Assembly (NCBI RefSeq): GCF_026319365.1
Contig: NZ_JAPDMS010000002.1
Location: 1-64,000, forward strand
Direction: 5' to 3'
Length of the DNA: 64,000 nucleotides
Source of the DNA: Methylophaga sp. OBS1
GTDB taxonomy: Bacteria > Pseudomonadota > Gammaproteobacteria > Nitrosococcales > Methylophagaceae
Each line of letters opens with the position of its first letter. Position 1 is the first letter of the stretch. A program made the position numbers and the translations under genes. Under the pieces are notes generated by a model that ran no database searches, was not told where the DNA came from, and saw nothing but the letters and a program-made list of their open reading frames with translations. Positions 46,647 through 57,714 of the stretch are shown here, piece after piece.

Positions 46647-47938
46647 CCACATTGATTATCGGTGGCGGCTGGAGTGGTCTCGCTGCCGCAGTCCGCTTAT
46701 CCCAACAGGGTCATCGGGTCCAGCTATTCGAGTCGGCCCGGCAGTTGGGTGGTCGCGCCCGCAGTGTCGACTGGCAGGGTCTTGAAATCGACAATGGCCA
46801 GCACCTGATGATTGGTGCTTACCGTCACACGCTATCCCTGCTGGAAGATATCGGCGCTGACAACACAGCCTTGTTTCAACGTTTACCGCTGGATATCCAG
46901 ATTCAGGATCCCGACTATCCGCCTCTCAGAATCGCGGCCGGTCCGGGGTTGCCCTGGCCACTGTCGCTGGCCTGGCGATTATGGCGTGATAATGGCACGG
47001 ATTGTCTCGCCCAAATCAGCCGTCTGAACTGGCTTGCCAGACGGTTTAAACCCACGCCGGATATCAGCGTGGCAAGCTGGCTGGATCAAGCCGGTCAATC
47101 ACGGCGCCTGATCCGTCAGCTCTGGGAGCCGCTCTGCCTCGCGACTCTGAACACCCCCATTGAGATGGCTTCAGCTGCCGTGTTTGCCAGGGTGCTGAGC
47201 ACCACTTTTCGGGCACGTTCTGATACGGATCTGCTGATTCCCAAACTGCCTCTGGGTGCAACCCTGCCCAGGCTCGCTGAGCAATACATCCAGCAACAAG
47301 GGAGTCAGATCCACTTGCAAAGCCGGGTAGAAAAGATTGTTGTCGACGATGGCAAGGTCACCGGGCTTGTTACGCAGGGCGGTCAGTATTTCCCCGCCGA
47401 ACATATTATTGTCGCGACACCGCTCGCCGCTGCCCGGCCTTTACTCGACGAGCAGCTCACTTTGCCTGTCTCTGATAGTTATCCCATAGCGACGGCCTAC
47501 CTGCAATACCCGGCTGATTGCCGTCTACCCGCACCGATTCAGGGGTTGAGCGGGACCTTGTGTCAGTGGCTTTTTGATCGCCATGAACTCCGTCCCGGAC
47601 TGGTTGCTGCCGTGATTAGCGGCCCCGGCGAACATGAAAAACTCAGCAAAGCAGCTTTGCTGAAACAGATAGCCGGTGAAATTCATCAACAGTGGCCTGA
47701 ATTGCCACCCATGCCTGACAAAAGTCTGGTTATCCGTGAAAAACGGGCCACCTTTATCTGTAACGTTGACATTCAGCGTCAAAGGCCCAACAATCGCACT
47801 GAGATCACGGGTCTGTGGCTGGCGGGCGACTTCGTTGCCAATCCCTACCCGGCTACCTTGGAAGGTGCAGTCCTTAACGGTGAGCAAACTGCGATACAGT
47901 TAATGGAGCAACTCAAATGCCAGTCGCGAACAACGTGA
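46643..47938 (+). CDS. hpnE: Hydroxysqualene dehydroxylase (HpnE)
   Basis: FAD-dependent amine-oxidase/phytoene-desaturase-like enzyme of 431 residues that reduces hydroxysqualene to squalene. The N-terminal dinucleotide motif is IGGGWSGLAAAVRLSQQG followed by GGRARS. The C-terminal FAD motif is LAGDFVANPYPATLEGAV. It overlaps hpnD by four bases. A C30 carotenoid desaturase is the main alternative, but the pairing with hpnD and the absence of other carotenoid genes favour HpnE. Confidence 0.88.
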   Translation: MTTLIIGGGWSGLAAAVRLSQQGHRVQLFESARQLGGRARSVDWQGLEIDNGQHLMIGAYRHTLSLLEDIGADNTALFQRLPLDIQIQDPDYPPLRIAAGPGLPWPLSLAWRLWRDNGTDCLAQISRLNWLARRFKPTPDISVASWLDQAGQSRRLIRQLWEPLCLATLNTPIEMASAAVFARVLSTTFRARSDTDLLIPKLPLGATLPRLAEQYIQQQGSQIHLQSRVEKIVVDDGKVTGLVTQGGQYFPAEHIIVATPLAAARPLLDEQLTLPVSDSYPIATAYLQYPADCRLPAPIQGLSGTLCQWLFDRHELRPGLVAAVISGPGEHEKLSKAALLKQIAGEIHQQWPELPPMPDKSLVIREKRATFICNVDIQRQRPNNRTEITGLWLAGDFVANPYPATLEGAVLNGEQTAIQLMEQLKCQSRTT

Positions 47939-47985
47939 TCCGTTGCTATACTTCGATTTTTACAAAATAACAAATAGGGAATGCC

Positions 47986-48357
47986 ATGTTGAATCATATT
48001 CGTTTGATGTTTATCGCTCTGTTTATGGGTCTGTTTCTGATCGCCTGTGGTGATGACAGCGCTCAGCAGGATACCGCTGAAGAGGCTGCAGCGCCTGCTG
48101 AAATGACCTCAGAAGAAGCAGCCACAGAAACTGACGCTGAAACTCAAGAAGCTATGCCCGCGGAAGACAGTTCTTCCATCGAAGGTATGACGGAAGAAGA
48201 AGCCATTGCGAAATGGGGTGAACCCGATGTCACCCAAACCCGTACCATTGATGCACTGACCATCACTCACCATGAATGGCATGGCGAAGACGGCACTACC
48301 GCTGTTCAGTTCCAGAACGGTGTCGCTAAATTCAGCCAGTTTGTACCGGCTGAATAA
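47986..48357 (+). CDS. Small acidic lipoprotein, function unknown
   Basis: A 123-residue protein with a lipoprotein signal ending FLIAC (Cys at about 21), followed by a very acidic low-complexity stretch rich in Glu/Ala/Thr (about 25-65). The C-terminal approximately 55 residues (GMTEEEAIAKWGEPDVTQT, then HHEWHGEDGTTAVQFQNG) resemble the small beta-strand fold of SmpA/OmlA-like lipoproteins, where a WGxPD segment is common. GGGA lies upstream of the ATG. It is followed after five bases by the YciK-like gene. Confidence 0.75.
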   Translation: MLNHIRLMFIALFMGLFLIACGDDSAQQDTAEEAAAPAEMTSEEAATETDAETQEAMPAEDSSSIEGMTEEEAIAKWGEPDVTQTRTIDALTITHHEWHGEDGTTAVQFQNGVAKFSQFVPAE

Positions 48358-48362
48358 GCTGC

Positions 48363-49073
48363 ATGTCGGGTTATGCTGAGGCCGACAAGCTCAGAGATCG
48401 CGTTATTCTGATTACCGGTGCCGCTCGCGGCATCGGTGCCTCAGTAGCTCAGGCCTGCGCAGCCCAGGGCGCAACGGTCATTTTGCTTGATAAACACGTT
48501 CCCGGGCTCGAGTCGATTTACGATGCCATCACTGAAAGTGGTGGTCCGACACCAGCTATCTATCCGCTGGATCTGAAAGGGGCCTCCGTGCCTGATTACC
48601 AGCAACTGGCTGAAACCCTGTCCACCCAGTTCGGCCGGCTGGATGGACTGATTCACTGTGCTGCCGCGCTGGGCCAACTAGCCCCGGTAGAACACCAGGA
48701 CACTAAAACCTGGCTGGAAACGCTGCATATTAACCTCACCGCCACATATCTCCTCACCCGCGCCTGCCTGCCGATGCTGAAAAAGCAGGAAGGCAGCAAA
48801 TTGATTTTCACCACCGATGCACACAAGCATGATGCCTACTGGGGTGCCTACGGTATCAGTAAGTCGGCAATCGAAGCACTGGCGGCACAGATTGCCGAGG
48901 AATCTGAAGCCCAGGGCAAGCTGCAAGTGCACACCCTTGACCCCGGCAGCGTGCAAACGGAACTGTTTGCAAGAGCATTTCCGGCAACGGATCCGGCCGT
49001 ATTGCCTAAACCTGACGCTATCGCGCCACGTTATCTGGCTTTGTTATGTGAAGCAGATCACGGACAAAACTGA
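48363..49073 (+). CDS. YciK-like short-chain dehydrogenase
   Basis: Cytoplasmic SDR-family oxidoreductase of 236 residues. The nucleotide motif is TGAARGIGASVA (near 18), with CAAALG (NNAG-equivalent) near 100 and the catalytic YGISK near 162. Overall it resembles YciK, whose substrate is not established. It starts five bases after the lipoprotein gene. No terminator is obvious after it; a weak AGCGAT/ATCGCT dyad (49088-49106) lies in the following gap. Confidence 0.85.
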   Translation: MSGYAEADKLRDRVILITGAARGIGASVAQACAAQGATVILLDKHVPGLESIYDAITESGGPTPAIYPLDLKGASVPDYQQLAETLSTQFGRLDGLIHCAAALGQLAPVEHQDTKTWLETLHINLTATYLLTRACLPMLKKQEGSKLIFTTDAHKHDAYWGAYGISKSAIEALAAQIAEESEAQGKLQVHTLDPGSVQTELFARAFPATDPAVLPKPDAIAPRYLALLCEADHGQN

Positions 49074-49166
49074 TAACACTTGATCAAAGCGATCTGTCAA
49101 ATCGCTGACACCACACGTCAAGATCCTGATTTAATTGTATTTTTTGTTTTTGGCACAAATATCGCA

Positions 49167-49201
49167 CATAACACTTACCACGAGTAAGGATAAGTGTTAT
49201 G
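49167..49201 (+). promoter_or_regulatory. Inverted repeat enclosing the ribosome-binding site and start codon
   Basis: CATAACACTTA (49167-49177) is exactly complementary to TAAGTGTTATG (49191-49201). CC (49178-49179) can also pair with GG (49188-49189), leaving A49190 bulged and an 8-base loop. The 3' arm contains part of the AAGGA Shine-Dalgarno (49186-49190) and the whole ATG of the following diguanylate cyclase gene. As RNA it would block translation initiation; as DNA it could be an operator. Confidence 0.7.
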
Positions 49202-50134
49202 GAACAGCAATTACCCAACAACAACAGTAAGCTCAGCCTGGTCGATGGCGGTCAGACCGCGCCTAAACCTGTCACCACCAGCCCGACCCTGTCGGCTGAA
49301 GATCTCGTCAGTCGTTTGCCGGGGGTTTTGCAAACCACGCTTGTCCTGGAAGAATTATTGCCGCTGTTCGAACAGCAACTTCGCCAGGTCATGCATTTCG
49401 ACAGTTTCCATTACCAGCACTTGCCACTCAACTGTCAGATCGACAGTGACAGCCAGCGTCATCACCGCTGTCATTACAAACTGGATATGAATGGTCAGTA
49501 TCTGGGTGATCTGACATTGACCCGTCGGCACAAATTTACAGAAACACAAATTGCACTGCTTGAGGATCTGCTGTGTCAGTTGGTTTATCCTTTACGCAAC
49601 TGCCTGCTTTATAAACAAGCACAGAACTCAGCGTTGCTTGATGATCTGACCGGACTGGGTAACCGCGCTGCCTATGACAAGAGTCTGCAACGTGAGATTG
49701 ATCTGGCACAGCGTCAGCAAGCTGACCTGTCTTTGATTATTTTGGATATCGATAACTTCAAAGCCATCAACGACGCGTACGGTCATAGTAGTGGTGATCG
49801 GGCATTGAAAACGCTTGCTGAAACCATAAACCAGACAATGCGTCGGAGTGATATGGCCTTCCGTTTCGGCGGCGAAGAATTTGTTCTGCTGCTCAGTAAC
49901 ACTGATCTGGAAGCAGCAGCCATTGTGGCAGAACGCCTTCGGCTCGCAGTGTCAGAAACACTGTGTCATGACGGTAAGCGTGGGTTTGGATTCACTGTCA
50001 GTTTGGGTGTCGCCCAACTCGATGGCGAAGAGCACGGTTACCACTTATTTGAGCGTGCCGACATGGCCTTGTACCAGGCAAAACATAGGGGTCGCAATAC
50101 AGCGGTCTGCGCTCCTCCCACCCAACAGGACTGA
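49199..50134 (+). CDS. Diguanylate cyclase
   Basis: A 311-residue soluble protein. The N-terminal region (about 35-135) is a possible small sensory (GAF-like) domain without recognised ligand residues. The C-terminal GGDEF domain (about 140-305) has an intact GGEEF and the inhibitory site RRSD five residues upstream. It should produce c-di-GMP with product feedback. AAGGA sits eight bases before ATG 49199, but both are within a long inverted repeat. It converges with rluB, with only two bases between stops. Confidence 0.9.
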   Translation: MEQQLPNNNSKLSLVDGGQTAPKPVTTSPTLSAEDLVSRLPGVLQTTLVLEELLPLFEQQLRQVMHFDSFHYQHLPLNCQIDSDSQRHHRCHYKLDMNGQYLGDLTLTRRHKFTETQIALLEDLLCQLVYPLRNCLLYKQAQNSALLDDLTGLGNRAAYDKSLQREIDLAQRQQADLSLIILDIDNFKAINDAYGHSSGDRALKTLAETINQTMRRSDMAFRFGGEEFVLLLSNTDLEAAAIVAERLRLAVSETLCHDGKRGFGFTVSLGVAQLDGEEHGYHLFERADMALYQAKHRGRNTAVCAPPTQQD

Positions 50135-50136
50135 GC

Positions 50137-51033
50137 TCAACGGCCTCGAATACGAGGTCGACGTTTGGGTTTATCTTCACTGGGTGCTCTCGCTTTGCCT
50201 TTATAGGGAGAGGTCTCTGGCTTGGCAGGTTTAGCACCACGTTTATCTGCTTTCTGCGGTCTTTTCGTACTTCCCGCCGTTTTTTTGACAGAAACCGGTT
50301 TCATACCAGCCTGTTCATAAAGATAATCCAGATCACCACCTTCCAGTTTGGTCCAGTGACCGATACGCAGGTTGTTAGGCATAATAATCGGTCCGTAACG
50401 CACCCGCATCAATCGACTGACCTGAACCCCCTGACTCTCCCAGAGTCGGCGTACTTCACGGTTACGCCCTTCCTGAATGACTACATGAAACCATTTATTG
50501 GCACCTTCACCACCCGATTCCTGAATATCATTAAACTTGGCCTCACCATCATCAAGTATGACCCCATCACGAAGGGTCTGCATCATCTCCGGTGTCACCT
50601 CGCCCAGAATGCGGACCGCGTATTCACGGTCCATCTCATTGGCAGGATGCATCAGTCGGTTCGCCAGTTCACCATCGGTGGTCAGAATGATGAGACCACT
50701 GGTATTCAAATCCAGTCTACCAACACTCACCCAGCGGCCCTGTTCCGGCTTGGGCAGTGATTGAAAAATGGTACGACGCCCTTCCGGGTCGCGTCGGGTA
50801 CAGACCTCGCCAATCGGCTTGTTATATAAAATTACCTGCTGCGGCTGTTGCCACAGGCGTTTAGGTGATAAGGGTTTATTATCCAGACGCAGCCGGTCGC
50901 CTTCACTAATCTGATCACCCAGGCTGGCGGTTTCACCATTACGGCTGAGCCGGCCTTCTTTAATCCAGGTTTCTATCTGTCGACGTGAGCCATAACCGGC
51001 CCGAGCCAGGACTTTTTGTATACGTTCTGCCAT
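50137..51033 (-). CDS. rluB: 23S rRNA pseudouridine synthase RluB
   Basis: RsuA-family enzyme that modifies U2605 of 23S rRNA (E. coli numbering), 298 residues. An S4 RNA-binding domain (1 to about 60) precedes the catalytic domain with GRLDLNTSGLIILTTDG (catalytic Asp, near 102). The C-terminal approximately 55 residues are Lys/Arg/Pro-rich, as in RluB rather than RluE. It follows trpS by six bases. Confidence 0.93.
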   Translation of the reverse strand: MAERIQKVLARAGYGSRRQIETWIKEGRLSRNGETASLGDQISEGDRLRLDNKPLSPKRLWQQPQQVILYNKPIGEVCTRRDPEGRRTIFQSLPKPEQGRWVSVGRLDLNTSGLIILTTDGELANRLMHPANEMDREYAVRILGEVTPEMMQTLRDGVILDDGEAKFNDIQESGGEGANKWFHVVIQEGRNREVRRLWESQGVQVSRLMRVRYGPIIMPNNLRIGHWTKLEGGDLDYLYEQAGMKPVSVKKTAGSTKRPQKADKRGAKPAKPETSPYKGKARAPSEDKPKRRPRIRGR

Positions 51034-51039
51034 ATCAAT

Positions 51040-52257
51040 CTACTTGTAATTAAGTCCCATCGCGACTCTGACCTCGGCCAGCGTCTCCTGTGCTACTTCT
51101 CGCGCGGCCGCCGTGCCATCGTCAATGATCCGGCGCACGTCTTCAGGATGCTGGCTGAAATCATTGGCGCGCTCACGAATCGGCCGTAGCTCGGCGCTGA
51201 CAGCATCGATCAGCGGGCCTTTACAGTCGAGACAGCCAATACCCGCGCTTCGACACCCTTCCTGTACCCACTGTTTCTGATCCTCGTTGGCATAAACCTC
51301 GTGCAGTTGCCATACCGGGCAACGATCAGGATCACCCGGATCACTTCGGCGCACCCGATTGGTATCGGTCGGCATCCGTTTGATTTTCTCTGCCAGCGAA
51401 TCTTCTGGTTCACGCAGGGAAATGGTGTTGCCATAAGACTTGGACATCTTCTGGCCATCAAGACCGGGCATTTTGGAAGCCGGTGTCAACAGCGCCTTTG
51501 GCTCTGGCAGAATCACTTTACCGGCGCCCTCCAGAAAGCCGAAGAGACGCTCCATATCGCCCAGAGCCAGATTCTGCTGATTTTTCAGCAGCTCGCGTGC
51601 AGTCGCCAAAGCTTCGGCATCCCCCTTCTCCTGATAGGACTTGCGCAGGTTGTTATAGAGCTTGGCATTTTTCTTACCCATTTTTTTGATCGCGGCTTCG
51701 GCTTTTTCCTCGAAGTCTTTTTCACGACCATAAAGGTGATTAAAGCGACGCGCGACCTCACGGGTCAGTTCGACATGAGCAACCTGGTCTTCACCCACCG
51801 GCACCTGGCCGGCACGGTAAATCAGAATATCCGCACTCTGCAGTAACGGATAACCGAGGAAACCATAGGTCGACAGATCTTTTTCCTTGAGTTTTTCCTG
51901 CTGATCTTTATATGTCGGCACCCGCTCCAGCCAGGACAAAGGTGTCATCATTGACAACAGCAGGTGCAACTCGGCATGTTCGGGCACTTTGGACTGCAGG
52001 AACATGGAAGCCGCAGAAGGTTCAATGCCCGCAGCCAGCCAGTCAATCACCATTTCCCAGACACTGTCTTCGATAACACCGCTGTCTTCATAGTGGGTAG
52101 TCAAGGCATGCCAGTCTGCGACAAAAAAGAAGCAATCGAATTCATGCTGCAGTTTGACCCAGTTTTTCAGTACACCATGATAATGTCCCAGGTGCAGCTG
52201 CCCGGTCGGGCGCATGCCTGAAACAATTCGTCGTGACTGTAAAGCTACCGTATCCAA
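51040..52257 (-). CDS. trpS: Tryptophan--tRNA ligase, long form
   Basis: Class I synthetase of 405 residues, longer than the approximately 330 of E. coli. The HIGH-equivalent is HLGHYHG in GMRPTGQLHLGHYHG, and KMSKS is intact (GQKMSKSYGN). The extra length includes an insertion of roughly 60-70 residues (about 165-235, Lys/Glu-rich) before the KMSKS loop, as in the long TrpS forms of some Gammaproteobacteria. The start is TTG 52257, preceded by GGGAGATCACT; the first ATG would delete the conserved first strand (RIVSG). Confidence 0.95.
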   Translation of the reverse strand: MDTVALQSRRIVSGMRPTGQLHLGHYHGVLKNWVKLQHEFDCFFFVADWHALTTHYEDSGVIEDSVWEMVIDWLAAGIEPSAASMFLQSKVPEHAELHLLLSMMTPLSWLERVPTYKDQQEKLKEKDLSTYGFLGYPLLQSADILIYRAGQVPVGEDQVAHVELTREVARRFNHLYGREKDFEEKAEAAIKKMGKKNAKLYNNLRKSYQEKGDAEALATARELLKNQQNLALGDMERLFGFLEGAGKVILPEPKALLTPASKMPGLDGQKMSKSYGNTISLREPEDSLAEKIKRMPTDTNRVRRSDPGDPDRCPVWQLHEVYANEDQKQWVQEGCRSAGIGCLDCKGPLIDAVSAELRPIRERANDFSQHPEDVRRIIDDGTAAAREVAQETLAEVRVAMGLNYK

Positions 52258-52287
52258 AGTGATCTCCCGATATTGGTCATCGAATAT

Positions 52288-54241
<1,954 letters not shown>

Positions 54242-54541
54242 TTAAATTCCAGATTGTGCGGGCCAGCTGATAACCAATTCCGGCTTCACCAAATCTCCCA
54301 GTTTTTCAATCGTTTCCCTGACGTGATCGGGCTCATCAAAAAACTCAATGATGATGGGCAATTCGGAGGAAAGTGCTAATAGCGAGGCCTTGTGAAGACG
54401 GTGATCGCTGCCCAGTCCTGCCACCCCCTTAAATACGGTGAAGCCCCGGACACGGATATCCACCAGTCGGGAGATGATTTTATTGACGTCATCCCGGCCT
54501 TCAACCAGATAGATACGTGCCATCGTCACAGCCTGACTCAT
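54242..54541 (-). CDS. DUF190-family PII-like protein
   Basis: A 99-residue cytoplasmic protein of the DUF190 family, whose ferredoxin-like fold resembles PII signalling proteins. Typical segments are the start ARIYLVEGRDDVNKIISRLV and the middle RGFTVFKGVAGLG, then LPIIIEFFDEP. Family members sit next to crcB and may regulate or accompany the fluoride channel; the ligand is unknown. ATG 54541 has GGAAGG upstream and overlaps the crcB stop (ATGA). Confidence 0.88.
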   Translation of the reverse strand: MSQAVTMARIYLVEGRDDVNKIISRLVDIRVRGFTVFKGVAGLGSDHRLHKASLLALSSELPIIIEFFDEPDHVRETIEKLGDLVKPELVISWPAQSGI

Positions 54542-54912
54542 ATTTGCCTTCCTATTCCCAAACCGACCCAGGTTGCCAGCAGGCAACAGCTCACGCTCAA
54601 AAACACATTCAGCACCGCCTTGGCCCAGTCACCACTCTCCATCAAAGCCAGTGTTTCCAGTGAGAATGAAGAAAAGGTGGTAAAAGCACCTAACACACCA
54701 AATAAAATGCCCGATCTCAACTCTATTGAGCTGATTTGACGCTCAACCAGCATGATGAATAAAAAGCCCATCAGCAGCGAACCGAGCACGTTAACAGTTA
54801 ATGTGCCATAGGGAAAGTCTCTGCCCATCAGGCGATGAACACTGGTAGACACCACAAAACGCAGCACGGCTCCCACCGCACCGCCGACTGCTATTGCTAT
54901 CAGTTGCTGCAC
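54538..54912 (-). CDS. crcB: Fluoride channel Fluc/CrcB
   Basis: Small inner-membrane fluoride exporter of 124 residues with four hydrophobic segments, acting as an antiparallel dimer. Signatures are GGAVGAVLRF near residue 8, VNVLGSLLMGF near 43 (channel Asn) and TTFSSFSLE near 78. The start is GTG 54912 with GGGAATGG upstream. I looked for a fluoride riboswitch in the leader and saw no match. It is cotranslated with the DUF190 gene. Confidence 0.93.
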   Translation of the reverse strand: MQQLIAIAVGGAVGAVLRFVVSTSVHRLMGRDFPYGTLTVNVLGSLLMGFLFIMLVERQISSIELRSGILFGVLGAFTTFSSFSLETLALMESGDWAKAVLNVFLSVSCCLLATWVGLGIGRQI

Positions 54913-55031
54913 CTGTCCATTCCCATCGCTAAAAGCGTTAGTTTACCGCATTCAGGCATTATGCTCGCAACTGATTGGTTTGAGGCAGAAAAGACGCCTT
55001 ACCACGGTTTGTTCTGAGGCGCTGATGACTG

Positions 55032-56102
55032 TCAGGATAAAACCGGTTTTAACTCGCCACGCTGGTAGCGTTCCACCATTGTGCTAAGCGGGATCGCTTT
55101 GATCTTGCTCGCATGACCGGCACTGCCGAATGCTTCATAGCGAGCCTGACAGATGGCCTGCATCGCGGCTGTCGATGCCTGAAGAAATTTACGCGGGTCA
55201 AACACCGGCTTGTTCTTTTCATCGGTCATAAACTGACGAATGGCGCCGGTTGAGGCCATCCGCAGATCGGTATCAATATTGACCTTGCGTACGCCCGACT
55301 TAATACCCTCGACGATTTCTTCCACCGGCACACCGTAGGTCTGACCGATATCACCGCCATGCGTATTAATAATCTTCAGCCATTCCTGTGGCACTGAGCT
55401 GGAACCGTGCATCACAAAATGCGTGTTGGGGAGTTTCTTTCTCAGTTCCCTGATACGGTCGATGGCCAGAATCTCGCCGGTTGGTGGCCGGGTAAACTTA
55501 TAGGCGCCATGACTGGTGCCGATAGCGACCGCCAGGGCATCCACTTCGGTGCGTTTGACAAAGTCCACGGCTTCATCCGGATCGGTCAGCAGTTTTTCCC
55601 GATCCAGTTTGCCTTCGGCACCGTGGCCATCCTCTTCGCCCATCATGCCCGACTCCAGCGAGCCCAGACAGCCCAGTTCACCTTCCACCGAGACGCCACA
55701 GGCATGGGCCATATCGACCACTTCACGGGTGACCCGCACGTTGTATTCATATTCTGCCGGCGTTTTCATATCTTCCAGCAATGAACCATCCATCATCACC
55801 GAGCTGAAGCCGGACTGAATTGATCGGGCACAGACGCCGGGGGATGCACCATGATCCTGATGCAGCACAATTGGAATAGCCGGGTAGGCTTCCAGCGCAG
55901 CCAGAATCAAGTGCCGCAGAAACGGTTCACCGGCATAACTCCTGGCGCCGGCACTGGCCTGCATGATGACAGGACTGTCGGCCGCCACCGCCGCCTCCAT
56001 AATCGAATGCACCTGTTCCATGTTATTCACATTGAAGGATGGCACGCCGAATTCATGCTCAGCCGCATAGTCGAGTAATTGACGCAATGATATGAGAGCC
56101 AT
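55032..56102 (-). CDS. fba: Class II fructose-bisphosphate aldolase
   Basis: Zinc-dependent aldolase interconverting fructose 1,6-bisphosphate with DHAP and GAP. It is 356 residues. The zinc/His motif is [11 protein letters not shown] (near 78), and later ligands are in GTSHGAYKF and MHGSSSVP. It resembles the type IIB 'Calvin-cycle' subtype (CbbA-like) rather than E. coli FbaA. A good purine-rich site (GGAGGAGAG) precedes ATG 56102. It lies 129 bases after pyk, so it may have its own promoter. In a RuMP-cycle methylotroph it would feed fructose phosphate cleavage. Confidence 0.95.
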   Translation of the reverse strand: MALISLRQLLDYAAEHEFGVPSFNVNNMEQVHSIMEAAVAADSPVIMQASAGARSYAGEPFLRHLILAALEAYPAIPIVLHQDHGASPGVCARSIQSGFSSVMMDGSLLEDMKTPAEYEYNVRVTREVVDMAHACGVSVEGELGCLGSLESGMMGEEDGHGAEGKLDREKLLTDPDEAVDFVKRTEVDALAVAIGTSHGAYKFTRPPTGEILAIDRIRELRKKLPNTHFVMHGSSSVPQEWLKIINTHGGDIGQTYGVPVEEIVEGIKSGVRKVNIDTDLRMASTGAIRQFMTDEKNKPVFDPRKFLQASTAAMQAICQARYEAFGSAGHASKIKAIPLSTMVERYQRGELKPVLS

Positions 56103-56231
56103 AATTTCTCTCCTCCAGAACTAATCCTTGGGCAGGGACTTTACACCTCACCGTTTACGTCTTGTTTGACGCTCACTTATACAGTTCACGACATAAACCG
56201 CGATGAGAGATACACAAGCCCTGACACTGCG

Positions 56232-57698
56232 TTATTCGCAGCTTTGACCATTGACCCGGGGCTCGACCATATCACCAACACGCACCAGCTTGAGCGCATT
56301 AGTGCTGCCCTGAACCTCCAAATCACCTTTTGTAATGATAACTATATCACCTTCCACAACTACGCCGCGACGCTCAAGCTCAGTAATGACCTCACGGTTA
56401 AGCGTGGCATGATCATTGTGCTCTCGTGCGAATTTGATGGGATAAACACCGCGGTAAAGGGTGACCCGCCGGGCTGTTTTTTCATGCGGGGTCAGAGCAA
56501 AAATCGGAATACCGGAACTGATGCGTGACATCCATAACACCGTAGAACCTGACTCTGTCAGTGCTGCGATAGTTTTCACATTGAGATGATTGGCCAGATA
56601 CATGGCGCCCATTGCAATCGCCTCATCCATCTGCTCGAAGCTGGAATCTATCCGGTGGCGGGAAACGCGAATTTCCCGCTCCTGTTCTGCCTGCAGGCAA
56701 ATCCGGTGCATTGCGGCTATGGTTTTAATCGGATTTTTGCCCACTGCAGTTTCCCCGGAGAGCATCACCGCATCAGTGCCATCCAGCACGGCGTTGGCGA
56801 CATCGAAGACCTCGGCACGGGTGGGGATGGGATTCAGGATCATCGATTCCATCATCTGGGTCGCGGTGATCGTGACCCGGTTCATACGGCGGGCCAAGCT
56901 GATTATGCGTTTCTGAATTGGTGGCAGGGCAGCATCCCCCATTTCCACCCCAAGATCCCCCCTGGCCACCATAATCGCATCAGCAGCTTCAATGATCTCC
57001 TCGATCGCATCAAGCGCTTCGGCTCGTTCTATTTTGGCGACAATAGCCGCATGGCCACCCGCTTCATGCAACAGGCGCCGGGCTTCGTGAATATCCTCTG
57101 CAGAACGGGGGAAAGACACCGCAAGATAATCCGCCTCCATCCGCGCCGCAGTAACGATATCCTGGCAATCTTTGCCAGTCAGGGCTGCTGCTGATAAACC
57201 GCCGCCCTGGCGGTTAATGCCCTTGTTGTTAGATAAAGGCCCGCCGGTGATGACCCGGGTCATGATGCGACGGTCATTGACGCCTTCGACCCGTAACACA
57301 ATACGACCGTCATCCAGCAACAGGATATCGCCGTCACTGACATCGTCCGGCAGGGCTTTGTAATCAATCCCGACCTGATAATCATCACCATCCTGGCTGC
57401 CAAGATCCGCATCGAGGACGAAGCTGGACCCATCTTTTAGCACGATTGGCCCGTCTTTAAAGCGGGCGATACGAATTTTGGGTCCTTGCAGATCAGCGAG
57501 AATGCCAACCGGCTTGTGACAAATGCGGGCGCGCTCACGCACCCGCTCGGCCAGTTGAATATGATCAGCCGGGTCACCATGCGAGAAATTGAGCCTGACC
57601 ACATTCATGCCGGCTTCGAACATGGCATCCAGGGTTTCGGGCCGTTGTGTGGCCGGCCCCAGAGTCGCAACAATTTTTGTTCGTCTAATGGCCGTCAC
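56232..57698 (-). CDS. pyk: Pyruvate kinase
   Basis: Converts phosphoenolpyruvate and ADP to pyruvate and ATP. It is 488 residues. The start RRTKIVATLGPATQ is standard, the catalytic block is AIMVARGDLGVEMG (near 240), and TATQMMESM follows. The C-terminal domain (about 350-480) carries the usual allosteric region. The start is GTG 57698, with AAGGAG six bases upstream. It lies 16 bases downstream of pgk and is cotranscribed with it. Confidence 0.96.
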   Translation of the reverse strand: MTAIRRTKIVATLGPATQRPETLDAMFEAGMNVVRLNFSHGDPADHIQLAERVRERARICHKPVGILADLQGPKIRIARFKDGPIVLKDGSSFVLDADLGSQDGDDYQVGIDYKALPDDVSDGDILLLDDGRIVLRVEGVNDRRIMTRVITGGPLSNNKGINRQGGGLSAAALTGKDCQDIVTAARMEADYLAVSFPRSAEDIHEARRLLHEAGGHAAIVAKIERAEALDAIEEIIEAADAIMVARGDLGVEMGDAALPPIQKRIISLARRMNRVTITATQMMESMILNPIPTRAEVFDVANAVLDGTDAVMLSGETAVGKNPIKTIAAMHRICLQAEQEREIRVSRHRIDSSFEQMDEAIAMGAMYLANHLNVKTIAALTESGSTVLWMSRISSGIPIFALTPHEKTARRVTLYRGVYPIKFAREHNDHATLNREVITELERRGVVVEGDIVIITKGDLEVQGSTNALKLVRVGDMVEPRVNGQSCE

Positions 57699-57714
57699 AT
57701 CAACTCCTTGTCAG

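Noticed and set aside
54913..55031. Fluoride riboswitch upstream of crcB
   Set aside because: The leader has no sequence resembling the conserved core, and only a short stretch lies before the GTG start.
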